From assembly GCF_902859625.1 (NCBI RefSeq), contig NZ_CADIJX010000004.1, forward strand, positions 310,001 to 374,000: 64,000 bases of DNA, in the 5' to 3' direction. Position 1 is the stretch's first letter, and every line of letters begins with the position of its first letter. The stretch is from Achromobacter pestifer. Its GTDB lineage: Bacteria; Pseudomonadota; Gammaproteobacteria; Burkholderiales; Burkholderiaceae_B. The notes beneath the pieces are model-generated. The model saw only the letters and a list, made by a program, of their open reading frames with translations, had not been told where the DNA came from and did no database searches. Shown in pieces: positions 31,081-39,162 of this stretch. A program made the position numbers and the translations under genes.

Positions 31081-31105
31081 TGCCTGCAATCCTACATTGC
31101 AGGCA
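31081..31105. promoter_or_regulatory. Perfect 10-bp inverted repeat at the start of the XRE gene (likely autoregulatory operator)
   Basis: TGCCTGCAAT, 5-base spacer CCTAC, ATTGCAGGCA. The last base of the right arm is the A of the ATG start codon at 31105. A TTGACT -35-like hexamer lies at 31063-31068. No Shine-Dalgarno sequence fits between the palindrome and the ATG, so either the mRNA is leaderless or the palindrome covers the ribosome site. Confidence 0.65.
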
Positions 31106-31509
31106 TGTCGCTAGCCCAAAGGCTGCGCGCCCTGATGCGGTGGCGCGGCATACACAGCCAGAATCAGCTGGCACGCATTTCCAGCGTGCCGCAATCCTGC
31201 ATTCATCGCATCCTGACCCGCGAAGACCACTATTCGCCGTCTCGCCGCACGCTCTTACGCCTGGCAAAAGCGCTGGAAACCAGCGTTCCCTGGCTGACCG
31301 ATGGCGTGATCAGCGCCACCGAACCGGGCCCGCATGGCCTGCCGCCCGGCTATGGCGTCGCCGCGCCCGCCACACAAATAGAGGCACCGGCGATTGACGG
31401 CTATTGCGCTGAGATATGCGCACTGCTACGCCAACAACCGGACAGCGCGAAAAAAACCGTGCTGTCGATCGTGCGGCTGATCGTCGAAGGAACGGCGCCC
31501 GTACCCTAG
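31105..31509 (+). CDS. XRE family transcriptional regulator
   Basis: 134 residues from ATG 31105. The N-terminal Cro/CI-type helix-turn-helix is MSLAQRLRALMRWRGIHSQNQLARISSVPQSCIHRILT, followed by LRLAKALETSVPWLTDG. The C-terminal half shows no recognisable enzyme domain; it is Pro/Ala-rich and ends in a short helix. A perfect palindrome ends on its start codon, which suggests autorepression. It is convergent with the protease gene: its stop overlaps the protease's last codon region by 4 bases at 31506-31509. Confidence 0.9.
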   Translation: MSLAQRLRALMRWRGIHSQNQLARISSVPQSCIHRILTREDHYSPSRRTLLRLAKALETSVPWLTDGVISATEPGPHGLPPGYGVAAPATQIEAPAIDGYCAEICALLRQQPDSAKKTVLSIVRLIVEGTAPVP

Positions 31510-32681
31510 CGGGGCTTGCCTGGCCGAGTGCCCACCACGACGGACAGCTCCTGGGGCTTGCCCGCGCGCAAGATGCCCAGCGTCGCGCGCTGCCCGGGGG
31601 GCTGTTGCGCGATTTCCGCCAGCAGTTGGGCCGTATCCCCCATGCGTTTGCCATTGACCGACTGCACGATGTCGCCCACGCGCAGGCCGCCGCGCGCGGC
31701 CGGCCCGTCGCGCATCACGCCCGCGATGATCGCGCCTTTCGCGTCGGCGCCCAGCCCGAAGGCACGCGCCAGCTCTGGCGTGACGTCCTGCGGCTCGACG
31801 CCCAGCCAACCACGCTTGACTCCGCCCGTCTTGACGATTTCATCCATGACCTTGCGCGCGATCTCGATCGGCGTGGCAAAGCCAATGCCCATGGACCCGC
31901 CCGATTCGGAATAGATGGCTGTGTTGATGCCGACCAGATTGCCCTCGGCATCCACCAGCGCGCCACCCGAGTTGCCCGGGTTGATCGCGGCGTCCGTCTG
32001 GATGAAGCTCTCATAGGTGTTCAGGCCCAGTCCGTTGCGGCCCAACGCTGACACGATGCCTTGCGTCGTGGTCTGTCCCACCCCAAACGGATTGCCGATC
32101 GCCAACACGACATCACCCACGCGCAGGCCCCGGTCGGCCGCCAGCGTGGCGGCGGGCAGGGCGCGCAACGTGCTCAGCTTCAGCACGGCCAGATCGGTGT
32201 CCGGGTCCGCGCCCACGACCTTGGCGGTATCCCGGCGGCCGTCGCTCAAGGCGACTTCGATCGCTTCCGCCGCCTGCACCACGTGGTAGTTGGTCAGCAC
32301 ATGGCCGTCCTGATTCACGATGACACCCGACCCCAGGCTGGTCGTGGCCTGCCGGCGGCTCATGCCCGGGACCTGGCCGAATAGCTGGCGCAGCACCGGA
32401 TCATCGGGCAGCGGAATCAGCGGCACATTGACGTGCTTGGTGGTGTAGACGTTGACAACCGACGGCGCGGCGCGGGCCACCCCGTCCGCATAGGACACCG
32501 GGCCCATGCCGCTGCCAGCGGGTGGGCGTGGCGCCCCCGTTGCCGGCGCGGCAGCAGTGGCCGTGGGGGCCGCACCCGGCCCCGCCAGACGCAGCAGGTC
32601 GGGCCGCAAGGTCGTGACCACGAATAGAATACCCAGGCAGACCGTGACGGCCTGAGCAAAGATCAGCCAATATCGGCGCAT
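31506..32681 (-). CDS. DegS-like membrane-anchored serine protease (HtrA family, one PDZ)
   Basis: 391 residues from ATG 32681 (MRRYWLIFAQAVTVCLGILF); a longer frame exists upstream but overlaps the divergent NIF3 gene. One N-terminal membrane helix anchors a periplasmic trypsin-like domain with catalytic His133 (LTNYHVV), Asp163 (DTDLAVLK) and Ser238 (NPGNSGGALVD), followed by one PDZ domain (about 285-385; GWLGVEPQDV..AIIAGVMRDGPAARGGLRVGDIV). A single PDZ and membrane anchor match DegS/AlgW-type proteases that sense misfolded outer-membrane proteins, rather than soluble two-PDZ DegP. No anti-sigma factor gene is adjacent. Confidence 0.88.
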   Translation of the reverse strand: MRRYWLIFAQAVTVCLGILFVVTTLRPDLLRLAGPGAAPTATAAAPATGAPRPPAGSGMGPVSYADGVARAAPSVVNVYTTKHVNVPLIPLPDDPVLRQLFGQVPGMSRRQATTSLGSGVIVNQDGHVLTNYHVVQAAEAIEVALSDGRRDTAKVVGADPDTDLAVLKLSTLRALPAATLAADRGLRVGDVVLAIGNPFGVGQTTTQGIVSALGRNGLGLNTYESFIQTDAAINPGNSGGALVDAEGNLVGINTAIYSESGGSMGIGFATPIEIARKVMDEIVKTGGVKRGWLGVEPQDVTPELARAFGLGADAKGAIIAGVMRDGPAARGGLRVGDIVQSVNGKRMGDTAQLLAEIAQQPPGQRATLGILRAGKPQELSVVVGTRPGKPR

Positions 32682-32700
32682 GATTCTGATAGGACGAACA

Positions 32701-33477
32701 ATGAAAAAAGTGGACTCCCACGTGCTGGCCAGCTGGCTGGACGACACCCTGCAAGCCGCCCGTTTCAAGGACTACTGTCCCAATGGCTTGCAGGTGGAAG
32801 GCCGATCCGAAGTCGGACACATTATCACCGGTGTCACCGCCAGCGAAGCCCTATTGCGCGCGGCGGTCGAACGCGGGGCCGACGCGGTGCTGGTGCATCA
32901 CGGCTGGCTCTGGCGCAACGAAGACCGCCGTGTCATCGGCACGCGCCGCACGCGCATGGCGCTGGCCTTGAAGAACGACCTGAATCTGTACGCCTATCAT
33001 TTGCCGCTGGACGCGCACCCGACGCTGGGCAACAACGCGCAGCTGGCCCGCGTGCTGGGTCTGACCCCCGAACGTCGCGACGACGGCTCACCACGAACCT
33101 GTGGCCAGGACAATCTGATCTGGCTGGGCGAGGCCACCGGCCTGAAAACGCTGGGCCAGCTGGCCGCGCGCGTGGCCGAGCGCCTGGGACGCCAGCCGCT
33201 GGTCGTGGGCGACCCCGACCAGCCCGTGTCGCGCCTGGCATGGTGCACGGGCGGCGCGCAGGGCATGTTGGCCGACGCCGTGGATGCGGGCGCCAGCGCC
33301 TACATTACCGGCGAAGTCTCGGAATCCACCGTGCACCTGGCGCGTGAAACCGGCGTGGGCTTCATCGCGGCCGGCCACCATGCGACCGAGCGCTATGGCG
33401 CCGAAGCGCTAGGTCAGGCCGTGGCCGAGCGCTTTGGCATCAAGGTCGAGTTCGTCGACATCGACAACCCCGCCTAG
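32701..33477 (+). CDS. NIF3/YbgI family dinuclear metal-binding protein
   Basis: 258 residues from ATG 32701. Family signature: KDYCPNGLQVEGRSEVGHIITGVTAS at the N-terminus, the metal-binding DAVLVHHGWLW, the YAYHLPLDAHPTLGNNAQLA block, and AYITGEVSESTVHLARETGVGFIAAGHHATERYG at the C-terminus. NIF3 proteins form toroidal hexamers with a di-metal site; suggested roles include GTP cyclohydrolase-like activity, but function is not settled. Divergent from the DegS-like gene with 19 bases between starts, so their promoters must overlap the coding regions. Confidence 0.93.
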   Translation: MKKVDSHVLASWLDDTLQAARFKDYCPNGLQVEGRSEVGHIITGVTASEALLRAAVERGADAVLVHHGWLWRNEDRRVIGTRRTRMALALKNDLNLYAYHLPLDAHPTLGNNAQLARVLGLTPERRDDGSPRTCGQDNLIWLGEATGLKTLGQLAARVAERLGRQPLVVGDPDQPVSRLAWCTGGAQGMLADAVDAGASAYITGEVSESTVHLARETGVGFIAAGHHATERYGAEALGQAVAERFGIKVEFVDIDNPA

Positions 33478-33502
33478 AAAGCGTCCCGCCCGATCCACCA
33501 TC

Positions 33503-33520
33503 CGCCCCCGCAAGGGGGCG
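33503..33520 (+). terminator. Weak hairpin after the NIF3 gene
   Basis: CGCCCCC-GCAA-GGGGGCG, 7-bp stem, followed by TTTGCATTT. The 275-base gap 33478-33752 holds nothing else I can support; a frame covering it has low-complexity sequence and no homology I recognise. Confidence 0.4.
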
Positions 33521-33752
33521 TTTGCATTTCATGGCGCCAGCGACTGTCACGCGCACCCGCAGCCTCTGAATCCACCGGATCCAGCCCCGGGAAAACCAGA
33601 GTGTCCGATCAAAGTGACGCCTGTGCGTCGCACCTGGTCAATCGCGGTTCTCTCCCTGTCAATTCTGGCCGCAGTCGGGAGCCCTAGCATTCCATGCAGC
33701 CGCCCGCCGTCTGCCCCTTTCCGGCCGGGCCTCCTTCACACGGAGCCACTGA

Positions 33753-34379
33753 ATGCTGACTCTCCATGACCACCCGCGCTCCGGCAACTGCTACAAGGTC
33801 CGCCTTTTTCTTGCGCTGATCGGCAAAGACTACCGAAGCACATTTGTCGACGTGCTGGCCCGCAAGAACCAGACCGCGGAGTTCGAGCGCATCAGCGCCT
33901 TTCAACAGATCCCCGCGCTGACCGATGGCGATATCGCCATCTGGGACAGCCACGCCATCCTGCTACACCTGGCCCACCATTACGCCCCGGACTGGCTCGC
34001 GCCGCTGCCCCTCGTCGGCGCCATGCACGCCTGGATATCGGTATCCGCCAACGAGATCGCGAACAGCCTGCAACCGCTGCGCTTGACGCGCGTCGTCAGC
34101 AATGCCGAGGCCGCGCATCACCTGGGCGTGAGCGAGGCGCTGCTCGACGTTCCCGGCATGCAAGCCCGCACGGACCACGTCCTGCGCCGCATGGACAAAC
34201 GCCTTGCGGAAAACCGGTGGTTGGCCGGCACCGACGTCCCCAGCGTGGCCGACATCGCCTGCTACGGCTACGCGGCGCTCGCCGAGGAAGCCGCCATCGA
34301 CATCGCCGCCTATCCCGCCATTGCAGCGTGGAGGGCGCGCATACGGCAGTTGCCGGGATACGTGCCGCCCGGGCCCTGA
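33753..34379 (+). CDS. Glutathione S-transferase family protein
   Basis: 208 residues. N-terminal thioredoxin-like domain: LTLHDHPRSGNCYKVRLFLALIGKDYRSTFVDVL, with Ser10 in the position of the catalytic Ser/Tyr, then FQQIPALTDGDIAIWDSHAILLHLAHHY, which holds the cis-Pro and the glutathione-gamma-glutamyl-binding DSHA (usually ESxA). The C-terminal helical domain carries WLAGTDVPSVADIACYGYAALAEEAAIDI. It lies 50 bases before the MHS-type transporter and is probably co-transcribed; the substrate is unknown. Confidence 0.88.
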   Translation: MLTLHDHPRSGNCYKVRLFLALIGKDYRSTFVDVLARKNQTAEFERISAFQQIPALTDGDIAIWDSHAILLHLAHHYAPDWLAPLPLVGAMHAWISVSANEIANSLQPLRLTRVVSNAEAAHHLGVSEALLDVPGMQARTDHVLRRMDKRLAENRWLAGTDVPSVADIACYGYAALAEEAAIDIAAYPAIAAWRARIRQLPGYVPPGP

Positions 34380-34429
34380 ACCGCGCACGCAACAACAAAA
34401 ACCATTACGACAAGACAAGAGGAAATGAC

Positions 34430-35761
34430 ATGGACGCCTTACCGGCCGCGCAGCCCATTGCCCGATCACACAAGAAACCGAACCTGTTCCGGGTCGCTGT
34501 CGCGACCGTAGTCGGCACCGCCGTGGAAGCCTTCGACTTCCTTGCCTACGGGACCGCCGCCGCCCTGGTGTTCAACAAGATTTTCTTCCCGCAGTTCGAT
34601 CCGGTGACCGGCACCCTGGCGGCCTTTGGCGCGTTCGCCAGCGGCATGCTGGCGCGGCCCATCGGCGGCATCCTGTTCGGCCATTTCGGCGACCGCGTTG
34701 GCCGCAAGTCCATGCTGACGCTGAGCCTGCTGCTCATGGGCATATGCACCGTGCTCATCGGACTACTCCCGACTTACGAACAAATCGGCATCTCGGCGGC
34801 GGTGCTGCTGGTCGTGCTGCGCATCGGACAGGGGCTGTCGTTCGGTGGCGAAATGGGCGGCGCCATGCTGATGGCGGTCGAACACGCTCCGCCGAAGTGG
34901 AAGGCGTTCTTCGGCAGCCTGCCGCTGGTGGGTGCGCCCTTGGGCATCCTGTTGTCGGTGGGCTCCTTCGCGCTGGTGACACGGCTGCCGGAAGAGGACT
35001 TCCTGTCCTGGGGCTGGCGCCTGCCATTCCTCGGCAGTGCCGTGCTCATCGTCGTCGGCCTGTTCATCCGCCATGGCATCGACGAATCTCCCGAGTTCGA
35101 GCAGATCAAGCGCCAGAAAGCGCAAGCCAGGCAACCCCTGGAAGACAAGATGCCGCTGCGCGAACTGCTGCGCGCGCATGGCAAATCGCTCTTGCTGTGC
35201 ATCGGCTGCAAGATTGCCGAGGTCACCCTGATCTATACCTTCCTGGTGTTCTCGGTGTCCTACGCCGTGTCCAAGCTGGGTTTCAGCCGCGCCGACGCGC
35301 TGCACGCCTTGCTCTACGGCGCGGGGGTGCTGATGTTCACCATCCCGCTGTTCGGCGTGCTGGCCGACCGCATCGGCGCGCGCCGCGTCTGTGGCTGGGG
35401 CGGCATGTTCCTGGGGCTCATGGCCATTCCCATCTTTCTCGCGGTGGGCAGCGGTTCGCTCGTGGCATACAGTCTTGCCGTCTTCGTCGCCATGGCCTTC
35501 AACTACGCGATCATGATCGCCCCTCAGTCCAGCCTCTACAGCGCGCAGTTCCCCGCGGAACTACGCTATTCCGGACTGTCCATCGGGGTTCAATTCTCGG
35601 CGGCCATCGGTGGCGGCCTGGCCCCGCTGATCTCGGCCACGCTGGTCCAGAAGTTCGACAACATTCTTCCCGTCGGGGTCTATCTGGCGTTCCTGGGCAT
35701 CGTCGCGGGCACGTCGGCCTTTCTCATGAAACCCACGCCCCAGGACTTGCGCCCTGGCTAA
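34430..35761 (+). CDS. MHS-family MFS metabolite:H+ symporter
   Basis: 443 residues from ATG 34430 after AAGAGGAAATGAC. Twelve membrane helices. The KgtP/ShiA/ProP-type signature is present: VVGTAVEAFDFLAYGTAAALVFNKIFFP, GMLARPIGGILFGHFGDRVGRKSML (the family's loop 2-3 motif), and RIGQGLSFGGEMGGAMLM. Such proteins import carboxylates, shikimate-like compounds or betaines with protons. Neighbouring GST and class II aldolase-like genes suggest an aromatic or sugar-acid substrate, which is inference. Confidence 0.9.
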   Translation: MDALPAAQPIARSHKKPNLFRVAVATVVGTAVEAFDFLAYGTAAALVFNKIFFPQFDPVTGTLAAFGAFASGMLARPIGGILFGHFGDRVGRKSMLTLSLLLMGICTVLIGLLPTYEQIGISAAVLLVVLRIGQGLSFGGEMGGAMLMAVEHAPPKWKAFFGSLPLVGAPLGILLSVGSFALVTRLPEEDFLSWGWRLPFLGSAVLIVVGLFIRHGIDESPEFEQIKRQKAQARQPLEDKMPLRELLRAHGKSLLLCIGCKIAEVTLIYTFLVFSVSYAVSKLGFSRADALHALLYGAGVLMFTIPLFGVLADRIGARRVCGWGGMFLGLMAIPIFLAVGSGSLVAYSLAVFVAMAFNYAIMIAPQSSLYSAQFPAELRYSGLSIGVQFSAAIGGGLAPLISATLVQKFDNILPVGVYLAFLGIVAGTSAFLMKPTPQDLRPG

Positions 35762-35796
35762 CTCGCCGAAGCCGCACCGGCGCGGGCGGCGCGGCC

Positions 35797-36825
35797 CTAC
35801 GCGCCGCCGCTGCCGCTTCTGGCCGTCTTGCGGTACAGGGCGGGAGACATGCCGAAGCGTTCATGGAAGCGGCGGATGAAATGGCTCGCGTGCTGAAAAC
35901 CGCAAGAGGCAGCGATCTCCTTGACCTCGACGTGCGAGCGCCGTGGGTCCTCCAAGGCCTCGCGGGCCAGTTGCAGACGGCGTTCGCGCACATAACTCGT
36001 GTATTGCAGCGAACGCATCTTGAACAACCGGTGCACCCAGCGCGTGGTGACGCGCAGCACATCCGCCACCGCCTGCACCGACAGGTCCGGATCGGTGATG
36101 TGGGCATCGATGTAGCTCGCCAGCACCTGCCAGTTGTCGGCCGGCGCCCGTGCGGCGCCCGGAATCTTCTCCAACGCCTGGCTGGTGTAGATCGAGGCCA
36201 ACAGCGCCAGCAGCGCCTGTTCGGCAAACAGCGACGAGGTGGAATTGGACTCCTGCTTGTCGAAGAACACATGATGCAGGCAACGATGGGCGGTCTGCAC
36301 CATCGGCAGGCCGGCCACGCCGCGTTGCGCGGTGAACTGAGACATCGCCAGGCTGTGCGCGCCGAGCAGGCGCGAAAGCGGCCCCTTCACCACCACGATG
36401 CGCGAATCGGTGTACATCCGGATCTCGGACGGCAACGCCGTCGTGCGAAAGATGATGTCCCCGGGTTCCAGCGGCAGGGTGGCTTCGTTCTGAACAATCA
36501 CGCCATGCCCTGCGATCACGAAGCTCGCCAGGAACTCCGCGTGGCCCAGATCCGTTGCGTGCTCCGCGCGGTGGTGCACGCTGATCGGCGTCGACTCCAG
36601 GCTCACCACCAGCCCGCCCGCGCGCAGGCGACAGGCCTGCAATTGCAGCCTGGGCTGCTCCGTCAACGCCCTGAACTCCCCCGGCAGGACCAGCTTGTCC
36701 AGCTCTCGCTCGTAGCCGGCGATTTCCTGTGCGTAGAAGGGGCGGAACTGGGGCGCAAAGTTCAGATCCGCCTCGGGACAGGCGGCCCGGGCAGGTTGAT
36801 TCACTGTCTGGCTGGCGCTTGGCAT
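35797..36825 (-). CDS. AraC family regulator with AraC-binding-like N-terminal domain
   Basis: 342 residues. The N-terminal 200 residues fit the FeaR/NitR-type cupin-like domain (QACRLRAGGLVVSLESTPISVHHRAEHA, then GVIVQNEATLPLEPGDIIFRTT). The C-terminal double helix-turn-helix is LSVQAVADVLRVTTRWVHRLFKM and EVKEIAASCGFQHASHFIRRFHERFGMSPALYR. It is convergent with the MHS transporter and divergent from the class II aldolase-like gene at 36971, with 145 bases between; it likely controls both. Confidence 0.9.
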   Translation of the reverse strand: MPSASQTVNQPARAACPEADLNFAPQFRPFYAQEIAGYERELDKLVLPGEFRALTEQPRLQLQACRLRAGGLVVSLESTPISVHHRAEHATDLGHAEFLASFVIAGHGVIVQNEATLPLEPGDIIFRTTALPSEIRMYTDSRIVVVKGPLSRLLGAHSLAMSQFTAQRGVAGLPMVQTAHRCLHHVFFDKQESNSTSSLFAEQALLALLASIYTSQALEKIPGAARAPADNWQVLASYIDAHITDPDLSVQAVADVLRVTTRWVHRLFKMRSLQYTSYVRERRLQLAREALEDPRRSHVEVKEIAASCGFQHASHFIRRFHERFGMSPALYRKTARSGSGGA

Positions 36826-36970
36826 GCTGGGAACTCGCTGTCGGGCCGGCCACCCAAGGCCGAAAAGCGCCTGCCGTCCTGTCGCATTGAGTCAACCCAC
36901 GTTCGTGATCGGTCAATTGCAGGTGGCAGAGGCGGGCGTGTAATTGAGCCATTATCCCCAAGGAGACCCC

Positions 36971-37732
36971 ATGCTGGAAAAACAAGCCCATGCCGACGCC
37001 TTCTTTGCGCGCTCCGCGAACAAACTCGACTTCGGAAACTGGGGCGAGAAGGAAAAGGTGGCGCTGAGCTGTCGCATCCTCGCGAGCGAAGGCCATTCGG
37101 AAACCCTGGCGGGCCAGATCACCGTGCGCAAAGACGACGGCACGTTCCTGACGACGCCCATGGCCCAGGCGTTCGATGAGATCGTCCCCGCCTCGGTCAT
37201 CCGCATCAACGAGGACATGGAGGTGCTCGATGGCCCGGGCACGCCCAATCCTGCCGTGCGCTTTCATTTCTGGGTCTATCGCCAGCGCCCCGACGTGCAG
37301 TGCATCATCCACACGCACCCGCCCCATGTCTCGACGCTCTCGATGACGGGCCAGCCGCTGGTCGTGGCACACATGGACGCCACCCCGTTCCACAACGACT
37401 GCGCTCATCTGAAAGAATGGCCCGGCCTGCCCATCGCCGATCAGGAAGGCGAGATCATTTCGGCAGCACTGGGCGACAAGCGCTGCATTCTGCTGGCCAA
37501 CCATGGATTCCTGGCCGCCGGATCCTGCGTGGAAGAAGCGCTGTACCTATCGGTGCTGATCGAGCGCGCGGCCCGCAATCAGTTGCTGGCGGCCGCCGCA
37601 TACGGCGAGGTGAAACCGGTGAATGATGAGCTGGCCGCCGAATCGCACGACTTCCTGCTGAAGCCCAGCATCGTGCGTGCAAGCTTCGCCATGTTCGCGC
37701 GTCGCGTCGAACGGCAAATGGCTGCGGAATAG
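36971..37732 (+). CDS. Class II aldolase/adducin family protein
   Basis: 253 residues from ATG 36971 after CAAGGAGA. Visible Zn ligands are the HxH of CIIHTHPPHVSTLS and the later His in LLANHGFLAAG. The usual phosphate-binding start GNISVR reads GQITVRKDDGTFLTTP. Where fuculose-phosphate aldolases have the catalytic Glu (S-E-x-x-x-H), this protein has PAVRFHFWVY, so the Glu appears absent and the chemistry may differ (decarboxylase- or adducin-like). It is divergent from the AraC gene, its likely regulator. Confidence 0.85.
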   Translation: MLEKQAHADAFFARSANKLDFGNWGEKEKVALSCRILASEGHSETLAGQITVRKDDGTFLTTPMAQAFDEIVPASVIRINEDMEVLDGPGTPNPAVRFHFWVYRQRPDVQCIIHTHPPHVSTLSMTGQPLVVAHMDATPFHNDCAHLKEWPGLPIADQEGEIISAALGDKRCILLANHGFLAAGSCVEEALYLSVLIERAARNQLLAAAAYGEVKPVNDELAAESHDFLLKPSIVRASFAMFARRVERQMAAE

Positions 37733-37855
37733 ACCAAGCGGGGAAGAACTGGCTGCGGATCGTTCAGCGGGGGCCGGCATGCGCCGGCGGGAACGTCCGC
37801 CAGCCGCAGCCCGGGCTCCGCTCAGTGGCGAAGCCCGAGCTGCGGCAGTGTCGGA

Positions 37856-38305
37856 TCAGGGCTTCTTGAGCAGATCGCGGATTTCGCGCAGCAGCGCCAC
37901 GTCTTCGGGCGTTGCGGCCGGTGCGGCCGGTGCTTCCTCGGCCTTGGCGCGCGCCTTGTAGATGGCCTTGACCATCCAGAAGATCACGAACGCCAACAAC
38001 ACGAAGTTGATGATGATGGTGACGAAATTACCCCATGCGAACACGTTGGCGCCCGCTTTGGACAAGTCGGCATAGGTCATCGGGCCGTTGTAGCCAGCAG
38101 GCATCGACAGCACCAAGAACTTGTTCGAAAAATCGACCGAGCCGCCCAGGATGAAGTTGACCAAAGGCATGACGATGTCTTTGACGAGCGAGTCGACTAT
38201 CCTGCCGAACGCCGCACCGATGATGACACCCACCGCCAAGTCAACCGCATTGCCTTTTACAGCGAAATCTCGGAATTCTTTGACGAAACCAGTTGCTTTG
38301 CTCAT
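37856..38305 (-). CDS. mscL: Large-conductance mechanosensitive channel
   Basis: 149 residues. MscL opens at high membrane tension to release solutes in osmotic downshock. The N-terminal amphipathic helix and first membrane helix are [43 protein letters not shown], the highly conserved gate region. The second helix is [25 protein letters not shown], followed by an Ala/Pro linker and the C-terminal bundle helix [14 protein letters not shown]. The gene is divergent from petA and ends against the accessory genes. Confidence 0.97.
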   Translation of the reverse strand: MSKATGFVKEFRDFAVKGNAVDLAVGVIIGAAFGRIVDSLVKDIVMPLVNFILGGSVDFSNKFLVLSMPAGYNGPMTYADLSKAGANVFAWGNFVTIIINFVLLAFVIFWMVKAIYKARAKAEEAPAAPAATPEDVALLREIRDLLKKP

Positions 38306-38347
38306 AAAAGCACTCCCTTCGTGATACGCCCGTCAGTGGGCTGGCGC

Positions 38348-38353
38348 TATAAT
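38348..38353 (+). promoter_or_regulatory. Candidate -10 element for petABC
   Basis: TATAAT in the divergent mscL/petA gap, 93 bases before the petA ATG. I see no convincing -35 at the usual spacing. Confidence 0.35.
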
Positions 38354-38445
38354 ACGCGGTTGCTATGTTGTTACATATTCCCGCGAACCCGATGCCGCAG
38401 AAATGATGCTACTCGTAGAGCGGGCGCATCAACAAGGATAGGAAG

Positions 38446-39087
38446 ATGAGTCAGGATACGCTGGTGCACGATGATGACGGTGCGGTTGATCCCAACCTGC
38501 CACCCGATCCTTCGCGACGTTTCTGGGTTACCACCGCCTGTGCCGTGGGTGGCGTAGCAGGTGTCGCAACGGCTTTGCCGCTTGTGAGCACGTTTTCTCC
38601 CTCTGACAAGGCCCGCGCTGCCGGGGCCCCTGTAGAAGTGGACGTCGGGGATATTCCCGTCGGCACCATGAAAACAGTGGAATGGCGCGGGAAGCCGGTG
38701 TGGATCATGCACCGTTCTCCCGAACAGCTCGCCGCGTTGAAAACGCTGGATCCGCTATTGGCCGATCCCGATTCAAAACGGCCAGGCTTCACGCCCAAAT
38801 ACGCCGAAAACGAAGTCCGCTCGCGCAAGCCCGAGCTCTTCGTCTGTGTCGGCATCTGTACCCATCTGGGCTGCTCGCCCACCTCGCACTTTGAAACAGG
38901 CGGCGGTGGCGGCATGGGTGCCAATTGGCAAGGCGGATTCCTCTGCCCGTGCCACGGCTCCACGTTCGACCTGGCTGGCCGGGTCTACAAGAACAAGCCT
39001 GCTCCCGATAATCTCGAAGTTCCGCCGTACCAATATCTCAGCGACACCCGCATCATCGTGGGCGTTGATGAAGACAACAAGGCCTGA
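38446..39087 (+). CDS. petA: Ubiquinol-cytochrome c reductase, Rieske iron-sulfur subunit
   Basis: 213 residues, ATG after GGATAGGAAG. The N-terminus carries a twin-arginine signal-anchor (PSRRFWVTTACAVGGVAGVATALPL), so export depends on Tat, whose genes are in this window. The periplasmic Rieske fold has the 2Fe-2S ligands in CTHLGC and CPCHGS with the bridging Gly-rich region between. It takes the first electron from ubiquinol at the Qo site of the bc1 complex. First gene of petABC. Confidence 0.97.
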   Translation: MSQDTLVHDDDGAVDPNLPPDPSRRFWVTTACAVGGVAGVATALPLVSTFSPSDKARAAGAPVEVDVGDIPVGTMKTVEWRGKPVWIMHRSPEQLAALKTLDPLLADPDSKRPGFTPKYAENEVRSRKPELFVCVGICTHLGCSPTSHFETGGGGGMGANWQGGFLCPCHGSTFDLAGRVYKNKPAPDNLEVPPYQYLSDTRIIVGVDEDNKA

Positions 39088-39162
39088 CGCTCGCGTCGCG
39101 CTTTTTTCCCGAATTACGTAAGTAAAACAAATACGCACACGTATTAGAGAAGGAGCCGTTAC

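Noticed and set aside
32682..32768. Longer N-terminus for the DegS-like protease
   Set aside because: It would overlap the divergent NIF3 coding region and place polar residues before the membrane anchor; ATG 32681 is preferred.
33434..33769. A 111-codon frame between the NIF3 and GST genes
   Set aside because: Overlaps the NIF3 end, is Pro/Ser-rich, has no ribosome site or homology I recognise.
34744..37179. An 811-codon plus-strand open frame spanning the MHS transporter, AraC and aldolase genes
   Set aside because: It crosses three better-supported genes in other frames or strands and has no recognisable domain.
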